From Mucilaginibacter terrae (GTDB lineage Bacteria; Bacteroidota; Bacteroidia; Sphingobacteriales; Sphingobacteriaceae): a stretch of DNA of 64,000 bases. Below are positions 24,068-32,239 of the stretch, one piece after another. The stretch's first letter is position 1, and each line of letters begins with the position of its first letter. The stretch is from contig NZ_JAVLVU010000001.1 of the NCBI RefSeq assembly GCF_031951985.1, forward strand, positions 4,836,001-4,900,000. The letters are read 5' to 3'. Under the pieces are notes generated by a model, which was not told the DNA's origin, searched no databases, and saw only the letters and a program-made list of their open reading frames with translations. A program made the translations under genes and the position numbers.

Positions 24068-24616
24068 TTACATTTTTGGCAACCATTTGTTTTCAGTTAT
24101 TCCTTGCTCGGCACCAATTTTTCGCGCAAGTATAAAAAGGTAATCGCTTAAACGGTTCAAATAAATGGTAACTTTTTCGTCAACTTCGCTTTCGGTGGCC
24201 AAATGCACTACCATACGTTCGGCACGGCGGCACACGCAACGCGCTATATGACAAAAAGATACAGCATTACTACCACCGGGCAATATAAAATGTTTGAGCT
24301 GGGGCAATTCTGCATCCATGCTGTCCATCTGGTTTTCGAGCAGGGTAATATCCTCGTCGGTTAAATCGGGGAGGGGTTTGTGCGGTTTATCAGGGTCGGC
24401 CGCTAATGATGCACCTACGGTAAACAGCTTATCCTGTATTTGCCTGATTGTTTGTTTATGAGCAGGGGCAATATCCTGGTCGGCAATGAGGCCCAGGTAA
24501 GCGTTCAGTTCGTCTACCGTGCCATAACTCTCAATACGAATGTGATGCTTGGGTACACGGGTACCGCCAATCAATCCGGTAAAACCTTTATCGCCCGTTT
24601 TAGTATATATTTTCAT
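24068..24616 (-). CDS. Cob(I)yrinic acid a,c-diamide adenosyltransferase (PduO type)
   Basis: This 182-residue enzyme transfers the adenosyl group of ATP to cob(I)alamin to make coenzyme B12. The ATP loop is at the N-terminus (MKIYTKTGDKGFTGLIGG), followed by the helical core with ESYGTVDELNAYLG and the signature CRRAERMVVHL and YLNRLSDYLFILAR. Start ATG 24616 is chosen over a CTG-like upstream extension. No other cobalamin genes are adjacent, so it probably serves salvage of corrinoids. Confidence 0.93.
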   Translation of the reverse strand: MKIYTKTGDKGFTGLIGGTRVPKHHIRIESYGTVDELNAYLGLIADQDIAPAHKQTIRQIQDKLFTVGASLAADPDKPHKPLPDLTDEDITLLENQMDSMDAELPQLKHFILPGGSNAVSFCHIARCVCRRAERMVVHLATESEVDEKVTIYLNRLSDYLFILARKIGAEQGITENKWLPKM

Positions 24617-24713
24617 GTGCACCTGCAATTAAATAATTTTAATATTGATTTGATGCAATGTGAATAATTTTTGATGTTTACCGTTATATATCCGATATTA
24701 AAAATTTGCCTTT

Positions 24714-25757
24714 ATGATGCCTGTACAGCCAAGCCGTAAAACTTATGCATATACCAAAACAATGGCCATAGCCGCAACCGCCCTCGTGCTGTTGGGTTTT
24801 AGCTGCAGTAATGCCAATAGTTCGGCACAGCAAAACGATAAACCTAAACAAGCCGCCAAGCCTGTGGCTACTACTGCCGGCCTCATTACCGAAAAGCAAT
24901 TTAACGACTTATTTCCGCAGCGCAACAAGTTTTATACTTACCAGGCGTTTATTAAAGCCATTAATGAGCTGGCACAAATTAAAATAAAGGTTGTACGCCG
25001 AGCTACATCAGTTTACCAGATAACCCGCACTGATAAGGCCACCGGTAAAAGCACCGTTGTACGCCAGGATGCAGACTGGAACGAGGACTGGGCTAAAAAA
25101 ATGCACCCCGACAGCAGCTACATAGTTGATTATGGCAAATTTTGCACCGAGAAAGATGCCATTACCAATAAAAAAGAACTGGCTGCCTTTTTTGCCAACA
25201 TAGCTCACGAAACCCGTGGCGGGGCTGATGATACCTTTACCGACGGCCTGATGTATATACGCGAAAAAAATACCAGCTCGCCCTACATTGCCGAAAACGA
25301 TGAATACCCACCGGTAGCCGGCAAAAAATACTACGGCCGCGGACCGGTACAACTCAGCTATAACGGCAACTACGGCTACGCCGGCGACTGTATACTGGGC
25401 GATCATAACATCCTCCTTAAAAACCCCGACCTGATCGAGACCGACCCTGTGCTGGCTTTTAAAACGGCCATCTACTTTTGGATGACCCCTCAAACGCACA
25501 AGCCATCGGCCCATGATGTAATGATCGGCGTGTGGCAGCCCAAAGCCAGCGATACCGCCAAAGGCCGCGCTCCCGGCTTTGGCATGACCATCAATATTAT
25601 TAACGGCGAGGTAGAATGCAACAAAGGCGAGGCAAGCTACAGCATGAAAGACCGCATGAAGTTTTACCAGTACTATCTCAAAAAATTTAGCCTTACCGAC
25701 ACCGCAAACTGCTCCTGCGCCCAAATGCAGCCGTATTTGTACGGGGTGAATGAATAG
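24714..25757 (+). CDS. GH19 chitinase-like lipoprotein
   Basis: This 347-residue protein has a lipoprotein signal (LVLLGFSC, Cys about residue 32), a Lys/Gln linker and a GH19 lysozyme-like catalytic domain. The first catalytic Glu is E166 in NIAHETRGG and the substrate-cleft motif YYGRGPVQLSYNGNYG is complete. Family enzymes hydrolyse chitin or related GlcNAc polymers by inversion, acting here at the cell surface. Two Met at the start make ATG 24714 or 24717 equivalent. It is monocistronic and intact. Confidence 0.9.
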   Translation: MMPVQPSRKTYAYTKTMAIAATALVLLGFSCSNANSSAQQNDKPKQAAKPVATTAGLITEKQFNDLFPQRNKFYTYQAFIKAINELAQIKIKVVRRATSVYQITRTDKATGKSTVVRQDADWNEDWAKKMHPDSSYIVDYGKFCTEKDAITNKKELAAFFANIAHETRGGADDTFTDGLMYIREKNTSSPYIAENDEYPPVAGKKYYGRGPVQLSYNGNYGYAGDCILGDHNILLKNPDLIETDPVLAFKTAIYFWMTPQTHKPSAHDVMIGVWQPKASDTAKGRAPGFGMTINIINGEVECNKGEASYSMKDRMKFYQYYLKKFSLTDTANCSCAQMQPYLYGVNE

Positions 25758-26117
25758 GATTTTGATTTCGGATGTCGGATGTTCGATTTCGGATTTTCAA
25801 TTTTTGGGAGTATCATTTTCCCGCGATGTCATTTCGAGGAACGAGAAATCTTTTCTAAGCTCTGAGTTAATCGCCTCGAAAAGATTTCTCTCTATCGTTC
25901 GAAATGACAGGGTAAGATATGTCACATAACCCCAATTCATATTGCGCATTTAATATAAATCTGTAGTTTTGCCTCACTATGAACGAAATGGTTTGTCTTT
26001 CGCCTCCAAAGGCTTAATAATATTAAGAGCTATACATCTGTCTAAGGGCTGGTTTTGCATTAATTATTAAGTTCAATTAATCGTTCTGCTTACAGAACAT
26101 TCAAGACAATCAATTCC
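25758..26117. repeat. Repeat-rich gap with an 83-bp palindrome
   Basis: Words ATTTCGGATGTCGGATG and TTCGATTTCGGATTTTC at 25769-25800 recur at 53068-53099. At 25827-25909, TGTCATTTCGAGGAACGAGA is inversely repeated as TCTATCGTTCGAAATGACA across an AAATCTTTT/AAAAGATTT stem. Related copies are at 27028-27110 and 51197-51255. This is a small palindromic, MITE-like family. The right part holds the promoter and leader of the next gene. Confidence 0.8.
25942..25971 (+). promoter_or_regulatory. Promoter with long leader before the DMT exporter
   Basis: TTG at 25942-25944, a 19-base spacer and TAGTTTTG at 25964-25971 fit the consensus. The predicted transcript would begin near 25978 and carry a leader of about 140 bases to the ATG at 26118. 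The leader opens with a 12-codon frame (25979-26017, MNEMVCLSPPKA) whose end forms a GCCT-CCAA-AGGC hairpin. A GTTCTG-CTTA-CAGAAC palindrome lies at 26083-26098, 19 bases before the start codon. Confidence 0.6.
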
Positions 26118-26993
26118 ATGAAAAAAGCATATTTGGTACTACACCTGGCGGTAGTGCTGGCCGGGTTTACAGGGGTATTTGGCAAACTCATTTCGCTTAA
26201 TGAGGGGCTGCTGGTTTGGTACCGCATACTCATTTCTATCGTTATACTTTTCGGGGTTTTAAAGCTGTTTAAGGTTAATACAGCCATTGTACCCAAACAA
26301 AAATTTGATATTGCTAAAATAGGCCTGCTTATTACCATACACTGGATGTTTTTTTACGGCAGTATAAAATATGCCAACGTATCAATAGGGGTGGTTTGTT
26401 ATTGCTTAACCAGTTTTTTTACAGCCATATTTAGTCCGCTTATTAACCGGCGTAAGTTTAACATAACCGAGTTATTGTTGAGTATGCTTACGCTAATCGG
26501 TATTTCGCTCATATTTCATTTTGATTCGTCGTACCAGGTTGGTATTGCCCTTGGGGTAATCTCATCGGCCTTTGCAGCGCTTTACACCGTTTATAACGAG
26601 CGCTTAGTAAGGCATTATGAAAGCATGCTCATTAATTATTACCAAATGATTGGCGGGGCTATAGGGCTTGGTATTTTGATGCCATTGTACCTGCATTTTT
26701 TCCCTGTGCAAACACTTGTGCCAAGTGTGCATGATATTATTTACCTGTTGCTGCTGGCGTCGTTTTGTACCGTTTTGCTATACATTATGTTTGCCGAAAC
26801 ATTGAAGCGCATACCCGCATTTACAGTAAACCTGAGTTTTAACCTTGAGCCGGTTTACTCCATAGCGATGGCTTTTTTAATTTTTAAAGAAGGCAAAGAG
26901 CTTAATTTTTCTTTTTACATCGGGCTGTTGTTTGTAATGCTGTCGGTGCTGATGCAAACCATATTCTCGATGAAGAAGCGAAAGGTTTTATGA
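26118..26993 (+). CDS. EamA/DMT-family transporter
   Basis: This 291-residue protein has about ten hydrophobic helices arranged as two EamA repeats (for example YLVLHLAVVLAGFTGVFGKL early and FCTVLLYIMFAETLKRIPAF in the second half). DMT carriers export amino acids, nucleosides or other metabolites. It ends in a basic KKRKVL tail, so the C-terminus is probably cytoplasmic. The substrate is unknown. A long leader with a short frame and a palindrome near the start suggests regulated expression. Confidence 0.88.
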   Translation: MKKAYLVLHLAVVLAGFTGVFGKLISLNEGLLVWYRILISIVILFGVLKLFKVNTAIVPKQKFDIAKIGLLITIHWMFFYGSIKYANVSIGVVCYCLTSFFTAIFSPLINRRKFNITELLLSMLTLIGISLIFHFDSSYQVGIALGVISSAFAALYTVYNERLVRHYESMLINYYQMIGGAIGLGILMPLYLHFFPVQTLVPSVHDIIYLLLLASFCTVLLYIMFAETLKRIPAFTVNLSFNLEPVYSIAMAFLIFKEGKELNFSFYIGLLFVMLSVLMQTIFSMKKRKVL

Positions 26994-27027
26994 TCTCGGA
27001 GGTAGTTTTTTTTAACTAAAACCATCC

Positions 27028-27110
27028 TGTCATTCCGGGAAAACGAGGAATCTTATACACGCGCTGAGCCTGCAAAGCATATAAGATTTCTCTTTTCGTT
27101 CAAAATGGCA
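27028..27110. repeat. Second copy of the TGTCATTYCG palindrome family
   Basis: TGTCATTCCGGGAAAACGAG is repeated in inverse as TCTTTTCGTTCAAAATGGCA, with a GAATCTTATA/TATAAGATTTC stem between. The length of 83 bp is the same as the copy at 25827-25909. The right-hand part of the family at 51197-51255 keeps the AAGATTTCTC and GAAATGACAG arms. Confidence 0.7.
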
Positions 27111-27132
27111 GCATTAAAAAAGCTATAACAAC

Positions 27133-27167
27133 AAAAAAGTGCCTGAGCTCATTGCCCCGGCACTTTC
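27133..27167 (-). terminator. Terminator of the DUF4920 gene
   Basis: On the minus strand AAAGTGCC and GGCACTTTTTT pair around a loop containing GGGGCAATGAGCTCA, ending in T6, about 38 bases after the stop. Confidence 0.7.
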
Positions 27168-27204
27168 TGTAGTCCTGATTCTGTACTCTTGATTCTATTC
27201 CCAA

Positions 27205-27681
27205 CTATTCCATTACCAAAACGCCGTCGGCCATAATGGTAAGGTCTTTTTTAGGTTTGTTTATTTTAGCAATCTCTTCGGCGCTTTTACCGGCATCTTT
27301 AGCGTAATGACGCAGGCGCTCAACCGGGGTTTCGCTTACTTTGGCCTGGCCTTCAATTACTACTTTTTTACCTACAATGTTTTGCGGCATAAAGTAAGCG
27401 TAATCGGTAAAGCGTACCATAATATCTTTGCCGTTATCTTGTTTCAGCTTCATAAAGCAGCCTTTCTTTTTGCACACCTCGGTAACCTCGCCGCTTATTT
27501 TACCGTTGTAAACGGTGTCTTTCACCAGCTTTTTATTTAGCGATGCCAGGGTAATAGCTTTGTCTTTGGTAATGGTTTTACCATAAGTTACACCCGGCGC
27601 TGCGGGCTTAATTTCGTCTTGCTGGGCGTATGAAGCAGCGCTGATAAACAGGGCGGCTACCAGTAATTTCAATCCTTTCAT
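27205..27681 (-). CDS. Secreted DUF4920 protein
   Basis: This 158-residue protein has a signal peptide (MKGLKLLVAALFISAASYAQ) and a DUF4920 domain of OB-like strands with the conserved Cys pair in VCKKKGCFMKL (about residues 69-79) and MVRFTDYAYFMP. The family is widespread in Bacteroidota and structurally related to metal- or ligand-binding small barrels, with unproven function. It ends with DLTIMADGVLVME. A terminator follows, and it lies alone between the DMT exporter and the TPR protein. Confidence 0.85.
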   Translation of the reverse strand: MKGLKLLVAALFISAASYAQQDEIKPAAPGVTYGKTITKDKAITLASLNKKLVKDTVYNGKISGEVTEVCKKKGCFMKLKQDNGKDIMVRFTDYAYFMPQNIVGKKVVIEGQAKVSETPVERLRHYAKDAGKSAEEIAKINKPKKDLTIMADGVLVME

Positions 27682-27763
27682 ATTCAGTGTGTTGCTGAGG
27701 TAAATATAAGTAAAATTTGGCTCGCAGTATAAATGGTGTAATAAACAAATATGCCGTAATCAG

Positions 27764-29161
27764 TTATATATCATCAAACCAATTGAGGTATACCTCTTTT
27801 TCCTGGTACTCGCCATCCTTCTTCTTAGGCTTAACCAATGCTTGTGCTATGCCCTTGCGCGTAAGATAAGAGCCAGTGAGAGCTACAATAAGCACCAAAA
27901 CCAACATGGTGCTGTACATGAGCAAATTGTTAAGCCGTGTGTTTTTTGATTCGGTTTTGAGGGCATGCTCTTGTTGCAGCCGGGTAAATTCGCCTTTAAC
28001 ATCGGCCCCTATCAGTATGCGCTGATCGGCCTGTAACGAATCATTTAGAGCAACATAGCTGTTGAGGTAATTATAAGCAGTTGATGCATTGCCATCCGGA
28101 GCATTTTTGTAATACTCGGCGTTGGTATGCAGCCAAAGCATCATTTCGTGGCGGTAAGTTTTATCGAGTATGGGTTTAACGGTATCTAACTGGGCGCGGG
28201 CATCTTTAAAGCGCAGTAATTTAATATACATGGCAGCCAGTTTTAAACGGCTTAGCCGGGCATCACCTGCAATATAATGCTTTTGTGAGTTGATGTTGAT
28301 GCTTTGCTGGTATCCCCGTTCAGCCTCACGATACATGGCTTTCTGTTGATAAGCATCGGCCTCATTACCATATACCAACCCAAGCGCCATTTGTATAAAG
28401 CTTTTTTTGTCGGTATACTTTAGCTCTCCGGCCTTTAACAAGGTAATGGCTTTTTCAAAATAGCGTATAGCTTCATCGGGCCGGTGCAGGTTACGATAGG
28501 CCAAACCTATGTTATCATACCAGCCTTGCGTTAAATAAAAAGCATCGTACTCTTTTTCGCAACTCATTTTATTGAGCGCCTCGAGCCAAAAACGTACAGA
28601 TTGTTTATACTTACCCTGGTCGTAACATACCTGCCCAAGGCTGGCGCTAACCTTAGACATGTATTGGTTGTACGAGCAGCTATCCTCCTGCATTTGCAAA
28701 CTGCTTTTGCCCCGGTAATACCAGCCATAGGCCGATGAGTAATACTTTTGGCTGTACAGTACGTTACCCTTGTTTAAACAAGCCGTAGCATATGCAAGGT
28801 TGTAATTTTTTTCGCCACTGTAAGGTTGAAGTATATATAACATACTATCGGCATATAGCATGGCGCGGGTATAATTACCCACTATGTACAGGTAATGGTT
28901 GCTTTTAAAATCATATAGCTGAGCTAAATCAGCGGTGCTTATCCTGCCTTTAAAATTGCGATAAACCGAGTCGACATACGGAACCGCCTGCTGTGCTACC
29001 CTATCCGTAGGCATGTGCCTGGCATAGGTGATCGCCTTTTTAAAGTAAGCATCATGATCTGCGTTCTTCTGCCCTACACCACACGAGGATATAGCCGCCA
29101 TGCTAATAATGCAAAGCAGTATTATATATTTGTACTTATTTAAAAAACCTGGCTCAAACAT
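27764..29161 (-). CDS. Membrane TPR lipoprotein without a kinase domain
   Basis: This 465-residue protein begins with a lipoprotein-like signal (LLCIISMAAISSC) and is then built of tetratricopeptide repeats, seen as CLNKGNVLYSQKYYSSAYGW, ASLGQVCYDQGKYKQSVRFW, NIGLAYRNLHRPDEAIRYFE and NEADAYQQKAMYREAERGYQ. A coiled segment (EFTRLQQEHALKTESKNTRL) leads to a single transmembrane helix (YSTMLVLVLIVALTGSYLT, about residues 414-432) and a short basic tail. The layout equals the sensing half of Bacteroidota TPR histidine kinases, but the protein stops about 35 residues after the membrane, with no kinase. Confidence 0.8.
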   Translation of the reverse strand: MFEPGFLNKYKYIILLCIISMAAISSCGVGQKNADHDAYFKKAITYARHMPTDRVAQQAVPYVDSVYRNFKGRISTADLAQLYDFKSNHYLYIVGNYTRAMLYADSMLYILQPYSGEKNYNLAYATACLNKGNVLYSQKYYSSAYGWYYRGKSSLQMQEDSCSYNQYMSKVSASLGQVCYDQGKYKQSVRFWLEALNKMSCEKEYDAFYLTQGWYDNIGLAYRNLHRPDEAIRYFEKAITLLKAGELKYTDKKSFIQMALGLVYGNEADAYQQKAMYREAERGYQQSININSQKHYIAGDARLSRLKLAAMYIKLLRFKDARAQLDTVKPILDKTYRHEMMLWLHTNAEYYKNAPDGNASTAYNYLNSYVALNDSLQADQRILIGADVKGEFTRLQQEHALKTESKNTRLNNLLMYSTMLVLVLIVALTGSYLTRKGIAQALVKPKKKDGEYQEKEVYLNWFDDI

Positions 29162-29284
29162 AATAGTTGTGCCGAAGATAAGCAGATTACATTTAATAAC
29201 TGATTAAATATTTGTTGGGTATTGCGTAACCCAGTCTTAATTCCTTTAAAATAGCACAGGGAGGTTTGTTTTGATCGGGCTAAC

Positions 29285-29983
29285 CTATTTCAGCAGCAAC
29301 TCTGCAATTACAATATCCTCGGGGAAGGTAATTTTTAAATTTTGGTAACTACCCTCAACAATATGTATGGCATGGCCGGCGTGTTCGGCTACGCTCGCGT
29401 CATCGGTAAAGCTTTCCTGGTAGGCATATTCATATGCTCCTTTTAACAGGGCTGTTTTAAAGGTTTGCGGGGTTTGTACCAGGTAAATTTCATCGCGCAG
29501 CAGGCTTTGGGTAAACGGGCCTTTAACCTGCCGTACCGAATCGCGGCTTTTTACGGCTACAACCACCGCACCCTGTACATTGGCTTGTTTGTAGGCCGCA
29601 TCAATAATGGCAGGATTGATGAGTGGCCTTACCGCATCGTGTACGGCTACTAAGGTATCATCGGGCACTAATTTTAACCCGTTTTTTACCGAATGGAAAC
29701 GTGTGGGGCCTCCGCTCACTAAGTCGTGCGGTAAGGTAAAGTGATGTTGAATACACAACTGTGCCCAATACACATGGTGGCTGTCGGGCAGTACCACGAT
29801 CAGTTTTGGCGCATACTGGCTTCTACTGAAAGCTTGTAAAGTGTGCATTAACACCGGTAACTCATTCACCAGTAAAAACTGCTTAGGCACTGCCGATTGC
29901 ATGCGCGTGCCCGAACCTCCAGCCACAATAATGGCATAAGTAGTGAGCTGTGAGTGGTGAGTGGTGAGTGGTGAATGCAACAT
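29285..29983 (-). CDS. ispD: 2-C-methyl-D-erythritol 4-phosphate cytidylyltransferase
   Basis: IspD makes CDP-methylerythritol in the MEP isoprenoid pathway. ATG 29983 gives 232 residues, against about 236 in E. coli; the upstream ATG would start before the queA terminator and is rejected. The nucleotide loop is AIIVAGGSGTRMQSAVPKQF (about residues 17-36), with VAVHDAVRPL and TDDASVAEHAG further on, all family motifs. The first fifteen residues (MLHSPLTTHHSQLTT) are translated from the GTGAGTGGTGAG repeat, so the natural N-terminus has been replaced by, or fused to, intergenic repeat DNA. Confidence 0.93.
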   Translation of the reverse strand: MLHSPLTTHHSQLTTYAIIVAGGSGTRMQSAVPKQFLLVNELPVLMHTLQAFSRSQYAPKLIVVLPDSHHVYWAQLCIQHHFTLPHDLVSGGPTRFHSVKNGLKLVPDDTLVAVHDAVRPLINPAIIDAAYKQANVQGAVVVAVKSRDSVRQVKGPFTQSLLRDEIYLVQTPQTFKTALLKGAYEYAYQESFTDDASVAEHAGHAIHIVEGSYQNLKITFPEDIVIAELLLK

Positions 29984-30024
29984 TGGACTCAAATATCTGT
30001 AAAATGAAGTGAGTGGACAATAGT
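29941..30024. repeat. GTGAGTGGTGA word repeat around the ispD start
   Basis: GTGAGTGGTGAG is repeated three times (29951-29973), with related words GAAGTGAGTGGAC and GAATGGTGAGTTG to 30024. The complement, ACTACTCACCACTCAC, lies at 30133-30148, so the two can form a long hairpin around the queA terminator. Confidence 0.7.
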
Positions 30025-30054
30025 GAATGGTGAGTTGTTGAGTGGTTGCATCAA

Positions 30055-30089
30055 ACAAAAAACGCTGGGCTAAAAGCACAGCGTTTTTA
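30055..30089 (-). terminator. Terminator between queA and ispD
   Basis: On the minus strand AAAAACGCTG and CAGCGTTTTTT pair around TGCTTTTAGCC and run into T6. It lies 67 bases after the queA stop and ahead of the ispD start. Confidence 0.8.
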
Positions 30090-30155
30090 TATTTAATATG
30101 GCTCTATGTGGTAATCTATCATTTCATAATCAAACTACTCACCACTCACAACTAA

Positions 30156-31205
30156 TTAAATAATCAGCATCGCATCGCCGTAGCTGTAAAAACGGTATTT
30201 TTCTTTAACAGCAACTTCGTAGGCGTTCATTACGTTTTCGTAACCGCCAAATGCACAGATCATCATCAACAGGGTCGATTCTGGTGTGTGGAAGTTGGTG
30301 ATCATAGCGTTGGCAATGCTAAACTCGTACGGCGGGAAGATGAATTTGCTGGTCCAGTCGTTAGCCGATTTCAGCGTTTTGTTGGCCGAAACTGCCGACT
30401 CAATAGTACGCATTGAAGTGGTACCTACTGCACAAACACGTTTTTTACGCTCAATGGCACGGTTTACAATATCAGCTTGCTTTTGCTCAATGATAAATTG
30501 CTCCGAATCCATTTTGTGTTTGGTTAAATCTTCAACCTCTACAGTACGGAAAGTGCCTAAACCAACGTGCAGGGTAACCTCGGCAAACTCAACACCTTTT
30601 AGTTCAAGGCGTTTCATTAGCTCGCGGCTAAAGTGTAAACCTGCAGTAGGAGCGGCAACAGCGCCTTCGTTTTTAGCAAAGATGGTTTGATAACGCTCTT
30701 TATCATCGGCTGTTGCTTTACGCTTGATATATTTAGGAAGCGGGGTTTCGCCCAAAATTTCCACGTTACGGCGAAATTCCTCGTCGGTACCGTCAAACAA
30801 AAAGCGGATGGTACGGCCGCGTGATGTAGTATTGTCTACCACCTCGGCAACCAACAGGTCATCATCGCCAAAGTACAATTTGTTACCTACGCGTATTTTA
30901 CGGGCAGGATCAACCAAAACGTCCCAAAGGCGCAGTTCTTTATTTAATTCGCGCAGTAAAAATACTTCAATGGTGGCACCGGTTTTTTCCTTGTTACCGT
31001 ACATACGGGCCGGAAATACCTTGGTGTTGTTCAGGATCATGACATCCTGATCATCAAAATAATCCAAAACGTCCTTGAATATCTTGTGCTCAATTTTACC
31101 CGAGTCGCGGTGCAGCACCATCAGGCGAGATTCGTCGCGAACGTCAGACGGGTCATGGGCAATCAGTGATTCGGGGAGATTGAACTTAAATTGAGATAAC
31201 TTCAT
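30156..31205 (-). CDS. queA: tRNA S-adenosylmethionine ribosyltransferase-isomerase
   Basis: QueA transfers and rearranges the ribosyl part of S-adenosylmethionine onto 7-aminomethyl-deazaguanine in tRNA, giving epoxyqueuosine. The 349-residue length is normal. Family motifs are LPESLIAHDPSDVRDESRLM near the N-terminus, NNTKVFPARMYG, VAAPTAGLHFSRELM and HVGLGTFRTVEVEDL, and NFHTPESTLLMMICAFGG near the C-terminus. Other queuosine genes are not adjacent. A well-matched promoter lies just upstream and a terminator separates it from ispD. Confidence 0.97.
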   Translation of the reverse strand: MKLSQFKFNLPESLIAHDPSDVRDESRLMVLHRDSGKIEHKIFKDVLDYFDDQDVMILNNTKVFPARMYGNKEKTGATIEVFLLRELNKELRLWDVLVDPARKIRVGNKLYFGDDDLLVAEVVDNTTSRGRTIRFLFDGTDEEFRRNVEILGETPLPKYIKRKATADDKERYQTIFAKNEGAVAAPTAGLHFSRELMKRLELKGVEFAEVTLHVGLGTFRTVEVEDLTKHKMDSEQFIIEQKQADIVNRAIERKKRVCAVGTTSMRTIESAVSANKTLKSANDWTSKFIFPPYEFSIANAMITNFHTPESTLLMMICAFGGYENVMNAYEVAVKEKYRFYSYGDAMLII

Positions 31206-31234
31206 ATTTTTCTACTATATAGAATTTCAGGGCG

Positions 31235-31265
31235 CAAATGTACGCATTTTATTTGCATATATCAA
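31235..31265 (-). promoter_or_regulatory. Promoter of queA
   Basis: On the minus strand TTG (31265-31263), a 20-base spacer and TACATTTG (31242-31235) match the consensus. The expected start is near 31228, a leader of about 23 bases. Confidence 0.7.
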
Positions 31266-31351
31266 CGGTTTAACAGGTGGCTTTGTGTCATGTTAAAGCA
31301 AATAAATTACAGCGCATTTGCTATTAAAGCTTTACAGGCTTATATAAAGCA

Positions 31352-31379
31352 GAAAAACCGGGTCTCGCACCCGGTTTTC
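31352..31379. terminator. GC-rich hairpin with flanking A/T runs
   Basis: AAAAACCGGGT and ACCCGGTTTT pair around CTCGC. No annotated gene ends just before it on either strand. An 18-codon frame (31399-31455, MKTTTQVAASMLRYSLKG) starts 19 bases after it on the plus strand; whether it is translated is unknown. Confidence 0.55.
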
Positions 31380-31502
31380 CTAATCTAATAATTTACTTAT
31401 GAAAACAACAACACAAGTTGCTGCTTCAATGCTAAGATATTCCTTAAAGGGGTAAGATGCAAGTTTTCTTATAAATTAATCTGTATCAGCAAGTAGCTTA
31501 TT

Positions 31503-31531
31503 TTGTAATAAGTATGTTTTAATGATATTTG
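31503..31531 (+). promoter_or_regulatory. Promoter of the HAD/CAT-like gene pair
   Basis: TTG at 31503-31505, an 18-base spacer and GATATTTG at 31524-31531 match the consensus at 7 of 8 in the -7 box. The leader to ATG 31550 would be about 12 bases. Confidence 0.5.
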
Positions 31532-31549
31532 CACGCTAAGCCCCATACC

Positions 31550-32239
31550 ATGAATGTTAAAGTTATTGCGTTTGATGCCGATGACACGCTTTGGGTAAAC
31601 GAGCCCTATTTCAGGCAAACCGAAGAGAAGTTTTGCAGCCTTTTTAGTGAGTTTATGCCCATGCACAGCATCGAACGTGAGTTGCTTAAAACCGAGATTG
31701 CCAACCTGGGCCTGTATGGCTATGGCATCAAAGGTTTTGTACTATCTATGGTTGAAACCGCCCTTGCTGTTACCGCCGGGCAAATTAATGTGCACGCTAT
31801 TGATCGTATACTGACCCTGGGCAAGGAAATGCTTAACCAGCCCATTGAGTTAATTGAAGGTGTGGAAGATGTGTTGAAAGCCCTGCAAGGCAAGTACCGC
31901 CTGGTAGTAGCCACCAAAGGCGATTTGCTCGACCAGGAGCGCAAGCTAAAAAAATCGGGCCTGAGCCAATATTTTCATCATATCGAGGTTATGTCTGAAA
32001 AAGATGATGCCAGCTATCTTAAACTGGTTAAGCACCTCGATATTAAGCCTGAAGAACTACTCATGATAGGCAATTCCTTAAAATCTGACGTTATACCGAT
32101 GCTTCATATTGGCGGCCATGCCATACATGTGCCTTTTCATATTACCTGGGTGCACGAAATGGTAGAAAGCCAGGTGGAACACCACAATTTTAAAAGCGCC
32201 ACTCATGTTGGCGAAATACTACAATACCTTAACTCATGA
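31550..32239 (+). CDS. HAD-superfamily hydrolase
   Basis: This 229-residue protein has the complete HAD core: motif I FDADDTLW (nucleophile D8 or the general acid D10), motif II ATKGD (Thr), motif III a Lys in a helix, and motif IV MIGNSLKSDV. It has a cap helix region after motif I, so it is likely a phosphatase on a small phosphorylated substrate. ATG 31550 is chosen over a TTG 21 bases upstream. Its stop overlaps the next start by four bases (ATGA), showing a translationally coupled pair. Confidence 0.9.
   Translation: MNVKVIAFDADDTLWVNEPYFRQTEEKFCSLFSEFMPMHSIERELLKTEIANLGLYGYGIKGFVLSMVETALAVTAGQINVHAIDRILTLGKEMLNQPIELIEGVEDVLKALQGKYRLVVATKGDLLDQERKLKKSGLSQYFHHIEVMSEKDDASYLKLVKHLDIKPEELLMIGNSLKSDVIPMLHIGGHAIHVPFHITWVHEMVESQVEHHNFKSATHVGEILQYLNS

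Noticed and set aside
31399..31455. 18-codon frame after a hairpin as a leader peptide
   Set aside because: No gene follows in the same direction within a usual attenuator distance and the frame has no regulatory codon run.
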